A stretch of 64,000 bases of DNA. Source: Gemmatimonadaceae bacterium. Its GTDB lineage: Bacteria > Latescibacterota > UBA2968 > UBA8231. The notes below the pieces were generated by a model that worked only from the letters and a program-made list of their open reading frames with translations, searched no databases and was not told the DNA's origin. Numbering within the stretch: the stretch's first letter is position 1; every line of letters begins with the position of its first letter. Position numbers and translations under genes: made by a program. Below, in pieces: positions 53,773 to 62,869 of this stretch. The DNA is taken from contig JAPOZM010000068.1 of NCBI GenBank assembly GCA_026706075.1, positions 1 to 64,000 on the forward strand, written 5' to 3'.

Positions 53773-53856
53773 GGGAGAGAAGCAGGGAACACCTGGCCAA
53801 ATGGCTGCCTGAGGTAATGGTCGGACGACCGTGAACACCCTATCGGGCGAGATCCC

Positions 53857-55350
53857 ATGCGCCGCCTGAGGCTGGCCGCCGGCGCCGCCCTAATCCTGCT
53901 GGTCGTGGCCGGCGTGCTCGCCCGCGCCGGCATGACCCGCCGCTGGGTCGAGGGCCTCGTTGGCGAATCCCGCCCGGTGCAGCTGCGCGTCTGGGACTGG
54001 TGGAGCCCCTCCACCAACGAGGAGTACGGGGACTACTTCGACGCCGTGGAGGCCGGGTTCGAGGCCCGCAACCCGGACGTGGACGTCGTCCTGCAGATCG
54101 TGCCCTTCGGCACCTACGTGCAGAAGCTGTCCACGGCGATGGTCGGCGACTCGCCGCCGGACGTCTTCCAGTCCTCCGTGTACTGGGCCGAGGGGTTCTA
54201 CCAGCGCGGCATGCTGCGGCCCCTGAACGACCTGCTCGAGGCCGACGGCGCCGCCCCGGGCACGCCCGGCCACATCGGGCGGGAGGCGTTCCTGGCGCCG
54301 GCGTGGCGCCACAACCAGACGGAGGCCGGCGTCGTCTTCGGCATCCCCCAGATCATCGACGCCAGCTGCCTGCTGTGGAACCTCGACATCCTGCAGGAGG
54401 CGGCGGCCGAGGACGACGAGATCCGCGATCTCTTCGCGCGGCAGGCGGACGGGAGCGTCGACTGGCTGCGCCTGCGCTGGGACGCGGTCACCAACTGGGA
54501 CCACTTCCGCCGCATCGCCCGCAAGCTGACCCGCCGCGACGCCGAGGGCGAGGTGGTCCAGGCCGGCTTCGTGCTCTCCGCGTCCAGCGGCGCCGGGCTG
54601 TTCAGCCCATGGCTGGCGGCCAACGGCGGGCGCTTCCAGGACAGCGCCGGCACCCGGGCCCTCTTCGCCCGGCCGGCCGGGGTGGAGACCGCCGAGTTCC
54701 TGGCCCGGCTCTACTGGGTGGACCGCGTCTGCCCGCCCTTCCAGCGGCAGCTGACGAACTCGGAGCTGTTCAAGGAGCGCCGGGCCGCCTGCATCGCCGC
54801 CGGCACCTGGTCGGGCAAGGACATCATGCGCGACACCATGGGCTGGGGGCACTTCTCCAAGACCGCCTTCCCGCCGGGGCCGCGCGGCGACGGTCCGGCC
54901 ACCGTCACCTGGGGCAACATGCTCGTCATCACCCGGCGCTGCCCGAACGTGGAGGCGGCGTGGCGCTACCTGAAGTTCGTCTGCGGCCTCGAGGGCAACC
55001 TGCTGCGCTCGCAACATCTCGGGTACAACGGCCCCCGGCATGACTTCTACGAGAGCCGGCGCTGGGCCGAGGCCCTCGCCGAGCGGCCCTACCTTTCCAA
55101 CGTCCGGCAGATCTGCCTGGCCGGCGACAAGCTGCGCCACACCGAGATCATCGCCGTCGACCACCAGGCCAACCCCGTCGTGGAGACCGTCCTCCTCCGC
55201 TATCCGCAGATCGCGGCAGGGGAGGGGCCGTACGCCTCGGTGGCCGAGGCCCTGGCCCGGGCGGCGCGCGACGTGGACAGCGTCTACCGCCGCTACGGCG
55301 AGCAGGTGGCGCGCTGGCTCGCCGCCCGCCAGGAGCCCGCGCCCCGATGA
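53857..55350 (+). CDS. Sugar ABC transporter substrate-binding protein, membrane-anchored
   Basis: 497 residues. The N-terminus LRLAAGAALILLVVAGVLARAG is a membrane span without a lipobox or clear cleavage site, so it may stay as an anchor. The rest follows family-1 (MalE/UgpB-like) solute-binding proteins: VQLRVWDWWSP, AGFEARNPDVDVVLQIVPFG, GDSPPDVFQSSVYW, FGIPQIIDASCLLWN, AACIAAGTWSGKD and MLVITRRCPNVEAAWRYLKF. It should capture a sugar or oligosaccharide outside the membrane and deliver it to the two permeases encoded next. Its stop overlaps the ATG of the first permease. Confidence 0.9.
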   Translation: MRRLRLAAGAALILLVVAGVLARAGMTRRWVEGLVGESRPVQLRVWDWWSPSTNEEYGDYFDAVEAGFEARNPDVDVVLQIVPFGTYVQKLSTAMVGDSPPDVFQSSVYWAEGFYQRGMLRPLNDLLEADGAAPGTPGHIGREAFLAPAWRHNQTEAGVVFGIPQIIDASCLLWNLDILQEAAAEDDEIRDLFARQADGSVDWLRLRWDAVTNWDHFRRIARKLTRRDAEGEVVQAGFVLSASSGAGLFSPWLAANGGRFQDSAGTRALFARPAGVETAEFLARLYWVDRVCPPFQRQLTNSELFKERRAACIAAGTWSGKDIMRDTMGWGHFSKTAFPPGPRGDGPATVTWGNMLVITRRCPNVEAAWRYLKFVCGLEGNLLRSQHLGYNGPRHDFYESRRWAEALAERPYLSNVRQICLAGDKLRHTEIIAVDHQANPVVETVLLRYPQIAAGEGPYASVAEALARAARDVDSVYRRYGEQVARWLAARQEPAPR

Positions 55351-56189
55351 CCGCGCTCAGGCAGCGCCTGGTCCCCTACCTCTACGTGGCCCCGGCCCTC
55401 ACCGTGGCCTGCGTCTTCAGCTTCGTCAGCATGGGCATCAGCCTGTGGGTCAGCTTCCACGACTACGACGCCTTCGCCGGCGCCTCCGGCTTCGTCGGCC
55501 TGGCCAACTACGAGCGCGCCCTCTTCGAGCCGGACAGCTACTTCGCCCTGGCCATGCGCCACACCGCGGTCTACGTGGTCCTCAGCGTCGCCGGCACCCT
55601 GATCACGGCCCTGCCCCTGGCCCTGCTGTGCCTGCGGGCCCACTACGGGCAGGCCCTCTTCCGCACCCTCTACTTCCTGCCCTCCATCACGCCGGGCGTC
55701 GTCCTGGCCCTGGTGTTCTACCACATCTTCGGCAACTACGGCCAGCTCCTCGACCGCTCCCTGACGGCCCTGCCGGCCCTGGTCCTGCTCGGCGTCTGGG
55801 CCGGGGCCGGCTACAACATGGTCATCTTCCTCGCCGGCCTCACCGAGATCCCCCGGTTCCTCTACGACGCGGCCCTGGTGGACGGCGCCAACCGCTGGCA
55901 GCAGTTCCGGCACGTCACCGTGCCGATGCTGCGCAACACCCTGGTCTTCGTCACCGTCATGACCGTCATCGGCTCCTTCCAGGTCTTCACCTCGGTCTAC
56001 ATCATGACCAGCGGCGGCCCCGAGCGCAGCACCGAGGTCATCGCCTACTCGATCTTCATCAACGCCTTCGCCGTGGCCGGACAGATGGGCTACGCCTCGG
56101 CCCTGGCCTGGCTGCTCTTTGCCGCCACCTTCGTCTTCGTCTTCCTGCAGATGCGCGTCTTCCGCTCGCGCCGGATCTACGACGAATGA
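55347..56189 (+). CDS. ABC sugar transporter permease (MalF/UgpA type)
   Basis: 280 residues with six hydrophobic spans. The EAA loop that contacts the ATPase is visible as EIPRFLYDAALVDGANRWQQ (about 170-190), followed by FRHVTVPML. The start ATG 55347 overlaps the binding-protein stop and its own stop overlaps the second permease start, so all three are translationally coupled. Confidence 0.94.
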   Translation: MTALRQRLVPYLYVAPALTVACVFSFVSMGISLWVSFHDYDAFAGASGFVGLANYERALFEPDSYFALAMRHTAVYVVLSVAGTLITALPLALLCLRAHYGQALFRTLYFLPSITPGVVLALVFYHIFGNYGQLLDRSLTALPALVLLGVWAGAGYNMVIFLAGLTEIPRFLYDAALVDGANRWQQFRHVTVPMLRNTLVFVTVMTVIGSFQVFTSVYIMTSGGPERSTEVIAYSIFINAFAVAGQMGYASALAWLLFAATFVFVFLQMRVFRSRRIYDE

Positions 56190-57070
56190 GCGGCCGGCGG
56201 CTGGCCCTGCTCGCCATGGTCCTGGGGGCCGTGGTCATGGCCTACCCCTACGCCTACATGGCGGGGTCGTCGATGAAGACGCGGAAGGAGTTCGCCGAGG
56301 ACCGCCGCAGCCTGGTGCCGGCCCGCTACCAGCCCGGCGAGCGCCTGGCCCACGCCCGGGGCGAGCCCAGCGCCCTCGACTGGCCCGGCGCCGACTGGTC
56401 GGTGTGGCGCAACTACGTGGACGCCATCCGTTACGGCGGCATCGACCGCTTCCTGGGCAACAGCTTCCTCTACGCCCTGCTCATCACGGCGGTGCAGCTG
56501 TCGTTCAACGTCCTGGCCGCCTACGCTTTCGCCCGCATGCGCTTCCCCGGCCGGAGCCTGCTCTTCGGCATGCTGCTGGCGACGATGATGGTGCCGCCCG
56601 CGGTGCTCCTGATCCCCAACTTCCTGGTCGTCGCCGAGCTGGGCCTGGTGGACACCATGTGGGGCGTCGTCGCGCCCTCCTTCGCCGGCGCCTTCGGCAT
56701 CTTCCTGCTGCGTCAGGCCTTCCTCAACATCCCCGCCGACCTCGAGGACGCCGCCCGCATCGACGGCTGCGGCTCCTGGGGCATCCTGGTGAACGTGGTC
56801 CTGCCGCTCTCCCGGCCGGTCCTCGTCACCCTCGGGCTGTTCACCTTCATGGGCGCCTGGAACATGTTCGAGTGGCCGCTGGTGGTGCTGAGCAACGAGG
56901 ACTACTATCCGCTGACCGTGGGGCTGAGCCTCTTCCGCTCGGAGACCTCGGCCGACTGGCCGCGGGTCTTCGCCGCCTCCGTCATGGGCGCGGCGCCCCT
57001 GATCGTCCTGTTCCTCGTCGCCCAGCGCTACCTGGTGGGCGGCATCAGCCTGAGCGGCATGAAGACCTGA
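56186..57070 (+). CDS. ABC sugar transporter permease (MalG/UgpE type)
   Basis: 294 residues. Six spans; the EAA loop is NIPADLEDAARIDGCGSWGI (about 180-200) with VVLPLSRPVL following. There is a periplasmic insert after the first span (about 30-85) containing charged and Pro-rich sequence. No ATP-binding subunit gene lies next to it, so the importer presumably uses a shared MsmK/UgpC-type ATPase encoded elsewhere. The threonine aldolase gene begins two bases after its stop. Confidence 0.94.
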   Translation: MSGRRLALLAMVLGAVVMAYPYAYMAGSSMKTRKEFAEDRRSLVPARYQPGERLAHARGEPSALDWPGADWSVWRNYVDAIRYGGIDRFLGNSFLYALLITAVQLSFNVLAAYAFARMRFPGRSLLFGMLLATMMVPPAVLLIPNFLVVAELGLVDTMWGVVAPSFAGAFGIFLLRQAFLNIPADLEDAARIDGCGSWGILVNVVLPLSRPVLVTLGLFTFMGAWNMFEWPLVVLSNEDYYPLTVGLSLFRSETSADWPRVFAASVMGAAPLIVLFLVAQRYLVGGISLSGMKT

Positions 57071-57072
57071 CC

Positions 57073-58113
57073 ATGAGCGACCGCACCGTCGACCTGCGCA
57101 GCGACACCACGACCCGCCCCACGGCGGCGATGTTCGAGGCCATGGCCCGGGCCGCGGTGGGCGACGACGCCTTCGGGGAGGACCCCACGGTCCGGCGGCT
57201 TCAGCAGAAGGCGGCTGCCATGCTGGGCAAGGAGGCCGCCCTCTACGTGCCCAGCGGCACCATGGGCAACCACTGCGCCCTGCTGTCCCATGTCGGGGAA
57301 GGCGACGCCGTGTTCTTCGAGGAACGGGCCCACCTCTTCGGCGGGACCCGCCGCGCGAGCTGGAACCTGGCCGGCGCCCTGCCTCATCCGCTGCAGGCCG
57401 AGCTGGGGGTGCCCGATCCGCGGCAGCTGGAGGAGGCCGTGAACGCGGCGCGGGCCAAGGGTCAGCGGCCGGCGCTGGTCTGCATCGAGAACACCCACAA
57501 CCACAGCGGCGGCTACGCCTGGGCTCCGGAAGAGGTGGAAGCGGTCTCCGCGCAGAGCCGCGAGCTGGGCATGAAGGTGCACATGGACGGCGCCCGCCTG
57601 TTCAACGCCGCCGTGGCCATGGGCGTCGAGGCCGAGGAGTACGCCCGGCACGCGGACTCGGTCATGTTCTGCCTCTCCAAGGGGCTGGGCGCGCCCGTGG
57701 GCTCCATGCTCTGCGGAGATGCGCAGCTCGTGGAGAAGGCCCGCGCCGTTCGCTCCTCCCTGGGCGGCACCATGCGCCAGGCCGGGGTGGTCGCCGCCGC
57801 CGGGCTGGTCGCCCTGGAGGGGATGGTCGAGCGCCTGGCCGAGGATCACCGCCGGGCCCGCGTCCTCTGCGCGGCCCTGCAGGGGCTCGACGGGTGGGCG
57901 GTCTGGCAGCCGCCGAACCCCACGAACTTCGTCATGCTCGAGTCGGCGGCCCCGGGAGAGCCGGCCCGGGGGCTGTGCGACGAGCTGAAGGCCCGGGGGG
58001 TTCTGGGCATCGCCCGGCCGCCGGCGAAGGTCCGCCTCGTCCTGCACCGCCACATCGACGACGACGATGTCGAGTTCACCGCCGCCGTCATCCGGGAGGC
58101 CGCCGTCCCATGA
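57073..58113 (+). CDS. Low-specificity threonine aldolase
   Basis: 346 residues. MSDRTVDLRSDTTTRPTAAM is the typical start, with GDDAFGEDPTVRRLQ following. The PLP lysine is K203 in CLSKGLGAPVGS. PSGTMGNH, CIENTHNHSGG and HMDGARLFNA match the family. It cleaves threonine or allo-threonine to glycine and acetaldehyde, or acts on related beta-hydroxy amino acids. It sits between sugar transporter genes and a phosphatase in a tight operon; its stop overlaps the phosphatase ATG. Confidence 0.95.
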   Translation: MSDRTVDLRSDTTTRPTAAMFEAMARAAVGDDAFGEDPTVRRLQQKAAAMLGKEAALYVPSGTMGNHCALLSHVGEGDAVFFEERAHLFGGTRRASWNLAGALPHPLQAELGVPDPRQLEEAVNAARAKGQRPALVCIENTHNHSGGYAWAPEEVEAVSAQSRELGMKVHMDGARLFNAAVAMGVEAEEYARHADSVMFCLSKGLGAPVGSMLCGDAQLVEKARAVRSSLGGTMRQAGVVAAAGLVALEGMVERLAEDHRRARVLCAALQGLDGWAVWQPPNPTNFVMLESAAPGEPARGLCDELKARGVLGIARPPAKVRLVLHRHIDDDDVEFTAAVIREAAVP

Positions 58114-58757
58114 CCATGCAACTGATCCTCATCCGTCACGGCCTCACCGAGTTCAACCGGGCCCGCATCTTCCAGGGGCAGTCGGACAGCCGGCTCACGG
58201 AGGAAGGCCTGAGCCAGGCCCGGCTGCTGGCCCCGCGAATCCGCGCCCTGACCACCAGCCCGCGCCTCTACACCTCCGACCTGGGCCGCTGCCGCCAGAC
58301 GGCGGAGCTGATCCGCGACCCCGACCACCACGAGCTGATCGAGGTGACCGGCCTGCGGGAGCGCGGCTACGGCCTCTTCGAGGGGCTGCGCAAGGAGGAT
58401 ATCCCGGGGCTCCATCCCGAGGTCTGGAGCCGGTACGAGTCCGGCGACCCGGACTACGCCGTGCCGGGGGGCGAGAGCGAGCGCGCCTTCCGCCAGCGCG
58501 CCGTGGAGGCGGTGGAAGCCATCGCCGACCGCCACCCGGGGGAGCTGGTCGTCGCCGTCACCCACGGCGGCGTCCTCTCCTCATTCGCCTGCCACGTCCT
58601 CGGCCTTCCCATCTTCGACGGGCCCGTGCCCTTCGAGGTCGGCAACACCAGCTTCAGCCGCTTCCTCCGCGACGACGGCGGCCGCTGGACGGTCCGCTGC
58701 CTCGGGGACCAGGGCCACCTCGGCGACCCCTCCGCGGCCGAGGTCGGAGAGGGTTGA
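58110..58757 (+). CDS. Histidine-phosphatase-family protein (phosphoglycerate-mutase-like)
   Basis: 215 residues; ATG 58110 overlaps the aldolase stop (ATG 58116 is possible). LILIRHGLTEFN (phospho-acceptor His in RHG), LTEEGLSQA, YTSDLGRCRQTAE, catalytic Glu near RERGYGLFEG and second His in AVTHGGVL are all present. Such proteins remove phosphate from small molecules (cobalamin precursor, sugar phosphates, others); the substrate cannot be assigned. The next gene begins after a 28-base gap with AAAGGAG before its ATG. Confidence 0.92.
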   Translation: MTMQLILIRHGLTEFNRARIFQGQSDSRLTEEGLSQARLLAPRIRALTTSPRLYTSDLGRCRQTAELIRDPDHHELIEVTGLRERGYGLFEGLRKEDIPGLHPEVWSRYESGDPDYAVPGGESERAFRQRAVEAVEAIADRHPGELVVAVTHGGVLSSFACHVLGLPIFDGPVPFEVGNTSFSRFLRDDGGRWTVRCLGDQGHLGDPSAAEVGEG

Positions 58758-58785
58758 TCCCCACACATTCGAAAGGAGCTATTGG

Positions 58786-59982
58786 ATGAGCGTCCCCACC
58801 GTCGACCGCATCGAGGTCTTCACCCTCGAGCCGCCGCCCCCCGAGCACGAGGGCACCAAGCCCTGGCGGAAGCGGTGGGGCTCGCAGCAGGGGACCCCCT
58901 TCGACCGCTTCGTCGAAGGGGTCCGCCGCCGCGAGCCGGGCGGCATCATCTGGGTGAAGGCGACCTCCACGGACGGCACCTTCGGCCTCGGCAGCACCGA
59001 CACGGGCGACACCGCCGCCGTCCTGATCAACCACACCCTCGCCCCGGCGGTGATCGGCCAGGAGGTGGGCGCCGTCGACGCCTGCAACGACCGCATGTGG
59101 TACTCGTGCCTCTCCTTCGGCATGGAGGGCCTGGCGGCCCGCGCCGTGGCCGCCGTCGACCTGGCCCTGTGGGACCTGTGGGGCAAGACGGCGAACCAGC
59201 CCGTGTACCGCCTCGCGGGAGGGCCCCACCGGCGTTCCCTGCCCTGCTACCTCACGGGCAACGACGTCGACTGGGGCATGCACCTCGGCTTCACGAGGTT
59301 CAAGCTCGCCCGTCCCTACTCGGCCTACCACGGGCAGGCCGGCCTCGAGGGCACCGTCGAGCTGATCGCCAAGACCCGCGAGACGATCGGCCCCGACGCC
59401 GAGCTCATGCTCGACTGCTGGATGTCCTACGACATCGATTTCTCCGTTCGCATGTGCGAGGCCCTGCGGCCCTACCGCATCGGCTGGATGGAGGAGATGC
59501 TGCCCTACTGGAACTACGACGGCTACCGCGAGATCCGCCGGCGGGTGCCGTGGCAGACGATGGCCACCGGCGAGCACTGGTCCACCCGGCACCCGGGGAT
59601 GCGCGCCGCCCGCGACGGCGTCGTCGACATCATGCAGGCGGACATCAAGTGGGTGGGCGGCTTCACCGAGGCCCTCAAGCTGTCCCATGCCTGCGAGGTC
59701 TCGGGGATCCCCATGTACCTCCACTGCGGCGCCAACGAGCTCTTCGGCCAGCACTGGAGCTTCGCGGCGCCCGGCTCGCGCCTCATCGAGTACATCCAGT
59801 CCACCGCCCCCGGCGTGCCTCTCGAGGAGTGCTACAAGGGCTCGCCGTCGGAGGCCGGGCGCCGGGCCTACCGCGCCACACCGGGCACGCCGTACCCGGT
59901 CAACGGGGAGGTGGGCCTGCCGCCGGGTCCGGGCTTCGGCATCCACATTCCCGACGAGTGGCTCGTGCCCTGGTCGCTGTAG
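58786..59982 (+). CDS. Enolase-superfamily sugar-acid dehydratase, L-rhamnonate-dehydratase-like
   Basis: 398 residues; ATG 58786 with AAAGGAG upstream. The mandelate racemase/muconate lactonizing fold is shown by AVAAVDLALWDLWGK, the catalytic Lys region FKLARPYS, metal ligands in LMLDCWMSYD and GWMEEMLP, and GEHWSTR plus a late His in YLHCGANELFGQHW. Length and the CWMSYD/GEHWSTR combination resemble L-rhamnonate dehydratase, which converts the sugar acid to a 2-keto-3-deoxy acid. Close relatives act on other sugar acids, so the exact substrate is uncertain. It follows a sugar importer and precedes a ceramidase-like gene on the same strand. Confidence 0.85.
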   Translation: MSVPTVDRIEVFTLEPPPPEHEGTKPWRKRWGSQQGTPFDRFVEGVRRREPGGIIWVKATSTDGTFGLGSTDTGDTAAVLINHTLAPAVIGQEVGAVDACNDRMWYSCLSFGMEGLAARAVAAVDLALWDLWGKTANQPVYRLAGGPHRRSLPCYLTGNDVDWGMHLGFTRFKLARPYSAYHGQAGLEGTVELIAKTRETIGPDAELMLDCWMSYDIDFSVRMCEALRPYRIGWMEEMLPYWNYDGYREIRRRVPWQTMATGEHWSTRHPGMRAARDGVVDIMQADIKWVGGFTEALKLSHACEVSGIPMYLHCGANELFGQHWSFAAPGSRLIEYIQSTAPGVPLEECYKGSPSEAGRRAYRATPGTPYPVNGEVGLPPGPGFGIHIPDEWLVPWSL

Positions 59983-59993
59983 GGGGCCCCTCC

Positions 59994-61229
59994 GTGAGCG
60001 ATCCCCTGCTGGCCGGCTTCGCCAGGGTCGACATCACCCCGGCCCTGGACGACCCGCCGAGCTTCGAGATCTTCGACCCCATCTACCTGCGGGCCCTGCA
60101 CCTGCGCCAGGGCGGCCGCCGGGCGACCTTCCTCGCCGCCGACCTCTTCGTCCTCGACGAGGCCATGCTCGCCTCGGCGGCGCGGCGCCTGGCCGCCGCC
60201 GGCATCGACGCCGGGTGGGTCCTGCCCGGCGCCAGCCACATCGGCACCGGCCCGACCCTGTTCTCCTACTACCACAACCAGCCGACGGAAGCCCTCAAGG
60301 AGTTCGGCCGCGACGAGGACTACGCCGGGGCCGCCGCCGGGGTCATCGAGGCCGCCTGCCGCGACGCCGTGCCCGCCCGCCTCGCCCTCGGCGCCGGGAC
60401 CGCCGCGGCCGGCCTGCAGTACAACCGCCGCGCCCACGACGAGGAGGGCCGGCTGAGGATGGTGAGCCTCACCGAGTTCGCCACGCCGCCCGAGGAGCTG
60501 CGCTACGACGCCGTGGACCGGCAGGTCGGCGTCCTGCGCGTCGACCGGGAAGGCCGCCGGCCCGCGGCCCTCGTCGCCTTCGGCTGCCACGCCCTGGCCC
60601 TGTGGGACGACCGCGGCAACATCTCCGGCGACTACCCGGGACGCCTGTCGCGGGAGCTGGCCGCCGCCGGCATCGACTCCCTGTTCTTCCAGGGAGCCCT
60701 CGGCAACGTCCACCCCGTGCGCCGGGAGCAGGACCCGGCGGCGCGGATCGGCCGCTCCCTGGCCGCCACCGTGCAGGATGTGTGGTCCACCCTGGAGCCT
60801 GGGGACGCCGACCTGGAGCTGAGCTCGGCCACGGTCGAGCTGGAGCCGGCGGCCACGGCCGGCGTGGAGGCCGCCAAGGCGGAGTGGGAGTCCCGCCCCT
60901 CCGAGGCCGAAGGGCTGGCGCGCTACGACTACTGGCGGGCCCGCCACTTCGAGGAGAGGGACGCGCAGCCGGTCACCCTGAGCTCGGTCCGCGTCGGCGG
61001 CGGCGTCCTGCTGCATGTGCCGGGCGAGCCCTTCGTGGAGACGGCGGAAGCGATCCGGGCCGCGGTCCCCGCCGACCCGCTGGTGGTCCTGTCCAACCCC
61101 TGCCCGGAGGTGGGCTACCTGCCGACGCCGGAGGCCCACCGGGAGGGCGGCGACGAGCCCCTCTTCGCGGCCCTCGGCGCCGGCGAGGAGCCGCGGCTGC
61201 GCCGGGCCGCCATCGAGCTGCTCAAGTGA
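59994..61229 (+). CDS. Neutral/alkaline ceramidase-like protein
   Basis: 411 residues starting at GTG 59994, eleven bases after the dehydratase stop; no ATG fits better. The start LLAGFARVDITP is typical of the ceramidase-like N-terminal family. PGASHIGTGPT and AFGCHALAL carry candidate zinc-binding His residues, and GRLSRELAAAG plus FFQGALGNVHPV also match. True ceramidases are secreted and longer; this short, signal-less version occurs widely in uncultured bacteria next to sugar-acid genes and probably hydrolyses a different amide or ester. Function therefore open. Its stop overlaps the GTG start of the next gene. Confidence 0.75.
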   Translation: MSDPLLAGFARVDITPALDDPPSFEIFDPIYLRALHLRQGGRRATFLAADLFVLDEAMLASAARRLAAAGIDAGWVLPGASHIGTGPTLFSYYHNQPTEALKEFGRDEDYAGAAAGVIEAACRDAVPARLALGAGTAAAGLQYNRRAHDEEGRLRMVSLTEFATPPEELRYDAVDRQVGVLRVDREGRRPAALVAFGCHALALWDDRGNISGDYPGRLSRELAAAGIDSLFFQGALGNVHPVRREQDPAARIGRSLAATVQDVWSTLEPGDADLELSSATVELEPAATAGVEAAKAEWESRPSEAEGLARYDYWRARHFEERDAQPVTLSSVRVGGGVLLHVPGEPFVETAEAIRAAVPADPLVVLSNPCPEVGYLPTPEAHREGGDEPLFAALGAGEEPRLRRAAIELLK

Positions 61230-62107
61230 AGGACCTGCTCCAGCGCCTGGAGGAAGGGCCGGTCCTCGGCGACGGCGGCTACCTGATGGCCCTGCGCCTG
61301 CGGGGGTTCCTGCAGGCCGGCTCCATGACCCCGGAGGTGGTGGCCACCCATCCGCAGGAGGTGCGCCGCCTGACCGCCGAGTTCCGCGAGGCCGGCGCCG
61401 AGGTCCTGCAGACCCTGACCTTCTTCGGCACCACCAACATGCTCGCCCGCGCCGGCTTCGGCGACCGCGCCGAGGAGATCAACCGCACCGCCTGCCGCAT
61501 CGCCCGCGAGGCGGCGGGCGACGGCGCCCTGGTGGCGGGCAACCTCAACAGCCCCAGTATCGTCGAAGGCGACTACGACCCCGCCGACGAGTCCACGCGC
61601 CGGCGCACCCGCGAGTGGCTCGAGGAGCAGCTCCCCTGGATCTGCGGCGAGGGGGTCGACTTCCTGATCCTGGAGACCTTCGAGTGGCTCGACGAGGCCC
61701 TCGTGGCCCTGGATGTGGCGCGGCGGACCGACCACACCCTGGTCGTCACCATGAGCTTCGCCGACGAGGGCCGCCTCACCCGCGACGGCGTCGGCCCGGC
61801 CGAGTGCGCCCGCCGGCTGGCCGACGCCGGCGCCCACGTGGTCGGCGTCAACTGCCTGTGGCCGCCGGACCGGCAGATGGAGTGCGCGAAGCAGATGCAG
61901 GCGGCCGTGGACGTGCCCGTCTGCTGCCAGCCGTCGGCGTGGCACTCCTGGTGGAGCTCGCCCCGGGCGGCCGGCCCCGAGACCTTCGCCCGCTTCGCCG
62001 GACGCGCCGCCGCCGCCGGGATCCGCTACGTCGGCGCCTGCTGCGGCGCCGGCCCGGAGCACATCCGCGCCATGGCGCGGACCCTGGGCAAGGGAGGAGG
62101 GACGTGA
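61226..62107 (+). CDS. Homocysteine S-methyltransferase-family protein
   Basis: 293 residues from GTG 61226, overlapping the preceding TGA. The sequence begins VLGDGGYLMALRLRG as in the family (usual LDGG), with LTFFGTTNMLARAG next. Zinc-binding cysteines are C210 (GVNC) and C272/C273 (GACCG), the pattern of BHMT/MetH-N-terminal/HMT enzymes that move a methyl group from a donor to homocysteine. The methyl donor is unknown. Its stop overlaps the start of the PhyH gene. Confidence 0.9.
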   Translation: MKDLLQRLEEGPVLGDGGYLMALRLRGFLQAGSMTPEVVATHPQEVRRLTAEFREAGAEVLQTLTFFGTTNMLARAGFGDRAEEINRTACRIAREAAGDGALVAGNLNSPSIVEGDYDPADESTRRRTREWLEEQLPWICGEGVDFLILETFEWLDEALVALDVARRTDHTLVVTMSFADEGRLTRDGVGPAECARRLADAGAHVVGVNCLWPPDRQMECAKQMQAAVDVPVCCQPSAWHSWWSSPRAAGPETFARFAGRAAAAGIRYVGACCGAGPEHIRAMARTLGKGGGT

Positions 62108-62844
62108 CCGAGGTCGAGAAGGCGGTGCAGGAGATCGACGTCTACGGCTTCACCATCCTCGAGTCGGTGCTCACCTCCGAAGAGACGGACGCCATGCGGC
62201 GGGCCCTGGTCCGCTGCGAGCGGGAGGTCGGCACCGATCACCGCCACCGGGGCGAGGCCCGGCACGTGGCCAACCTGCCGACCCTGGACCCGGTGTTCTG
62301 GGCGGCCATCGACCACCCCCGGACCCTGCCCGTCCTCGAGCACTACCTCGGCCCCGGCCTGGTCCTCGGCAGCCTCAACGCCCGCATCGTGCGGCCCGGG
62401 GACGGCGGCCAGGGCCTCCACAGCGACATCCCCGGCGACATGCTCAACCTTCGCGGGCCGGTCATGCTCAACACGGTGTGGATGCTCGACGACTTCACCG
62501 AGGAGATCGGCGCCACCCGGGTGATCCCGGGGACCCACCGCAGCGGCCTCGCGGAGCCGCCGCCGGGGCTGGAGCTGAAGCACGTGGTCACCGCCGAGGG
62601 CCCGGCCGGCAGCGTCCTCGTCTTCAACGGCCAGACCTGGCACGGCGGCGGCGCCAACCGCGGCGACCGCAACCGCCACGCCCTCTTCGGCCACTACCGC
62701 AAGCGCATGCTCGTCTTCCAGGTCGACCCCCACGACGGCTTCCCGTCCGAGTGGCTGGGGCGCCTGAGCGAGCGCCAGCGGCAGCTGCTGCGCATGGACC
62801 GCGGCCTGGACGCGCCCCGGTCCGCCGACGCGCATCTGCGCTGA
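62104..62844 (+). CDS. Phytanoyl-CoA-dioxygenase-family Fe(II)/2-oxoglutarate oxygenase
   Basis: 246 residues from GTG 62104, overlapping the previous stop. The iron triad is H106-x-D108 (GLHSDIPG) and H180 (TWHGGG), in the normal order; an Arg for 2-oxoglutarate lies in NRHALFGHYRKR. MLDDFTEEIGATRVIPGTH is the usual PhyH core. It would hydroxylate a small substrate using oxygen and 2-oxoglutarate. It is last in the coupled unit with the homocysteine methyltransferase, suggesting oxidative processing of a methylated metabolite (inference). Confidence 0.93.
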   Translation: MTEVEKAVQEIDVYGFTILESVLTSEETDAMRRALVRCEREVGTDHRHRGEARHVANLPTLDPVFWAAIDHPRTLPVLEHYLGPGLVLGSLNARIVRPGDGGQGLHSDIPGDMLNLRGPVMLNTVWMLDDFTEEIGATRVIPGTHRSGLAEPPPGLELKHVVTAEGPAGSVLVFNGQTWHGGGANRGDRNRHALFGHYRKRMLVFQVDPHDGFPSEWLGRLSERQRQLLRMDRGLDAPRSADAHLR

Positions 62845-62869
62845 GCAAACTGACTGTATTCTCACCCAT

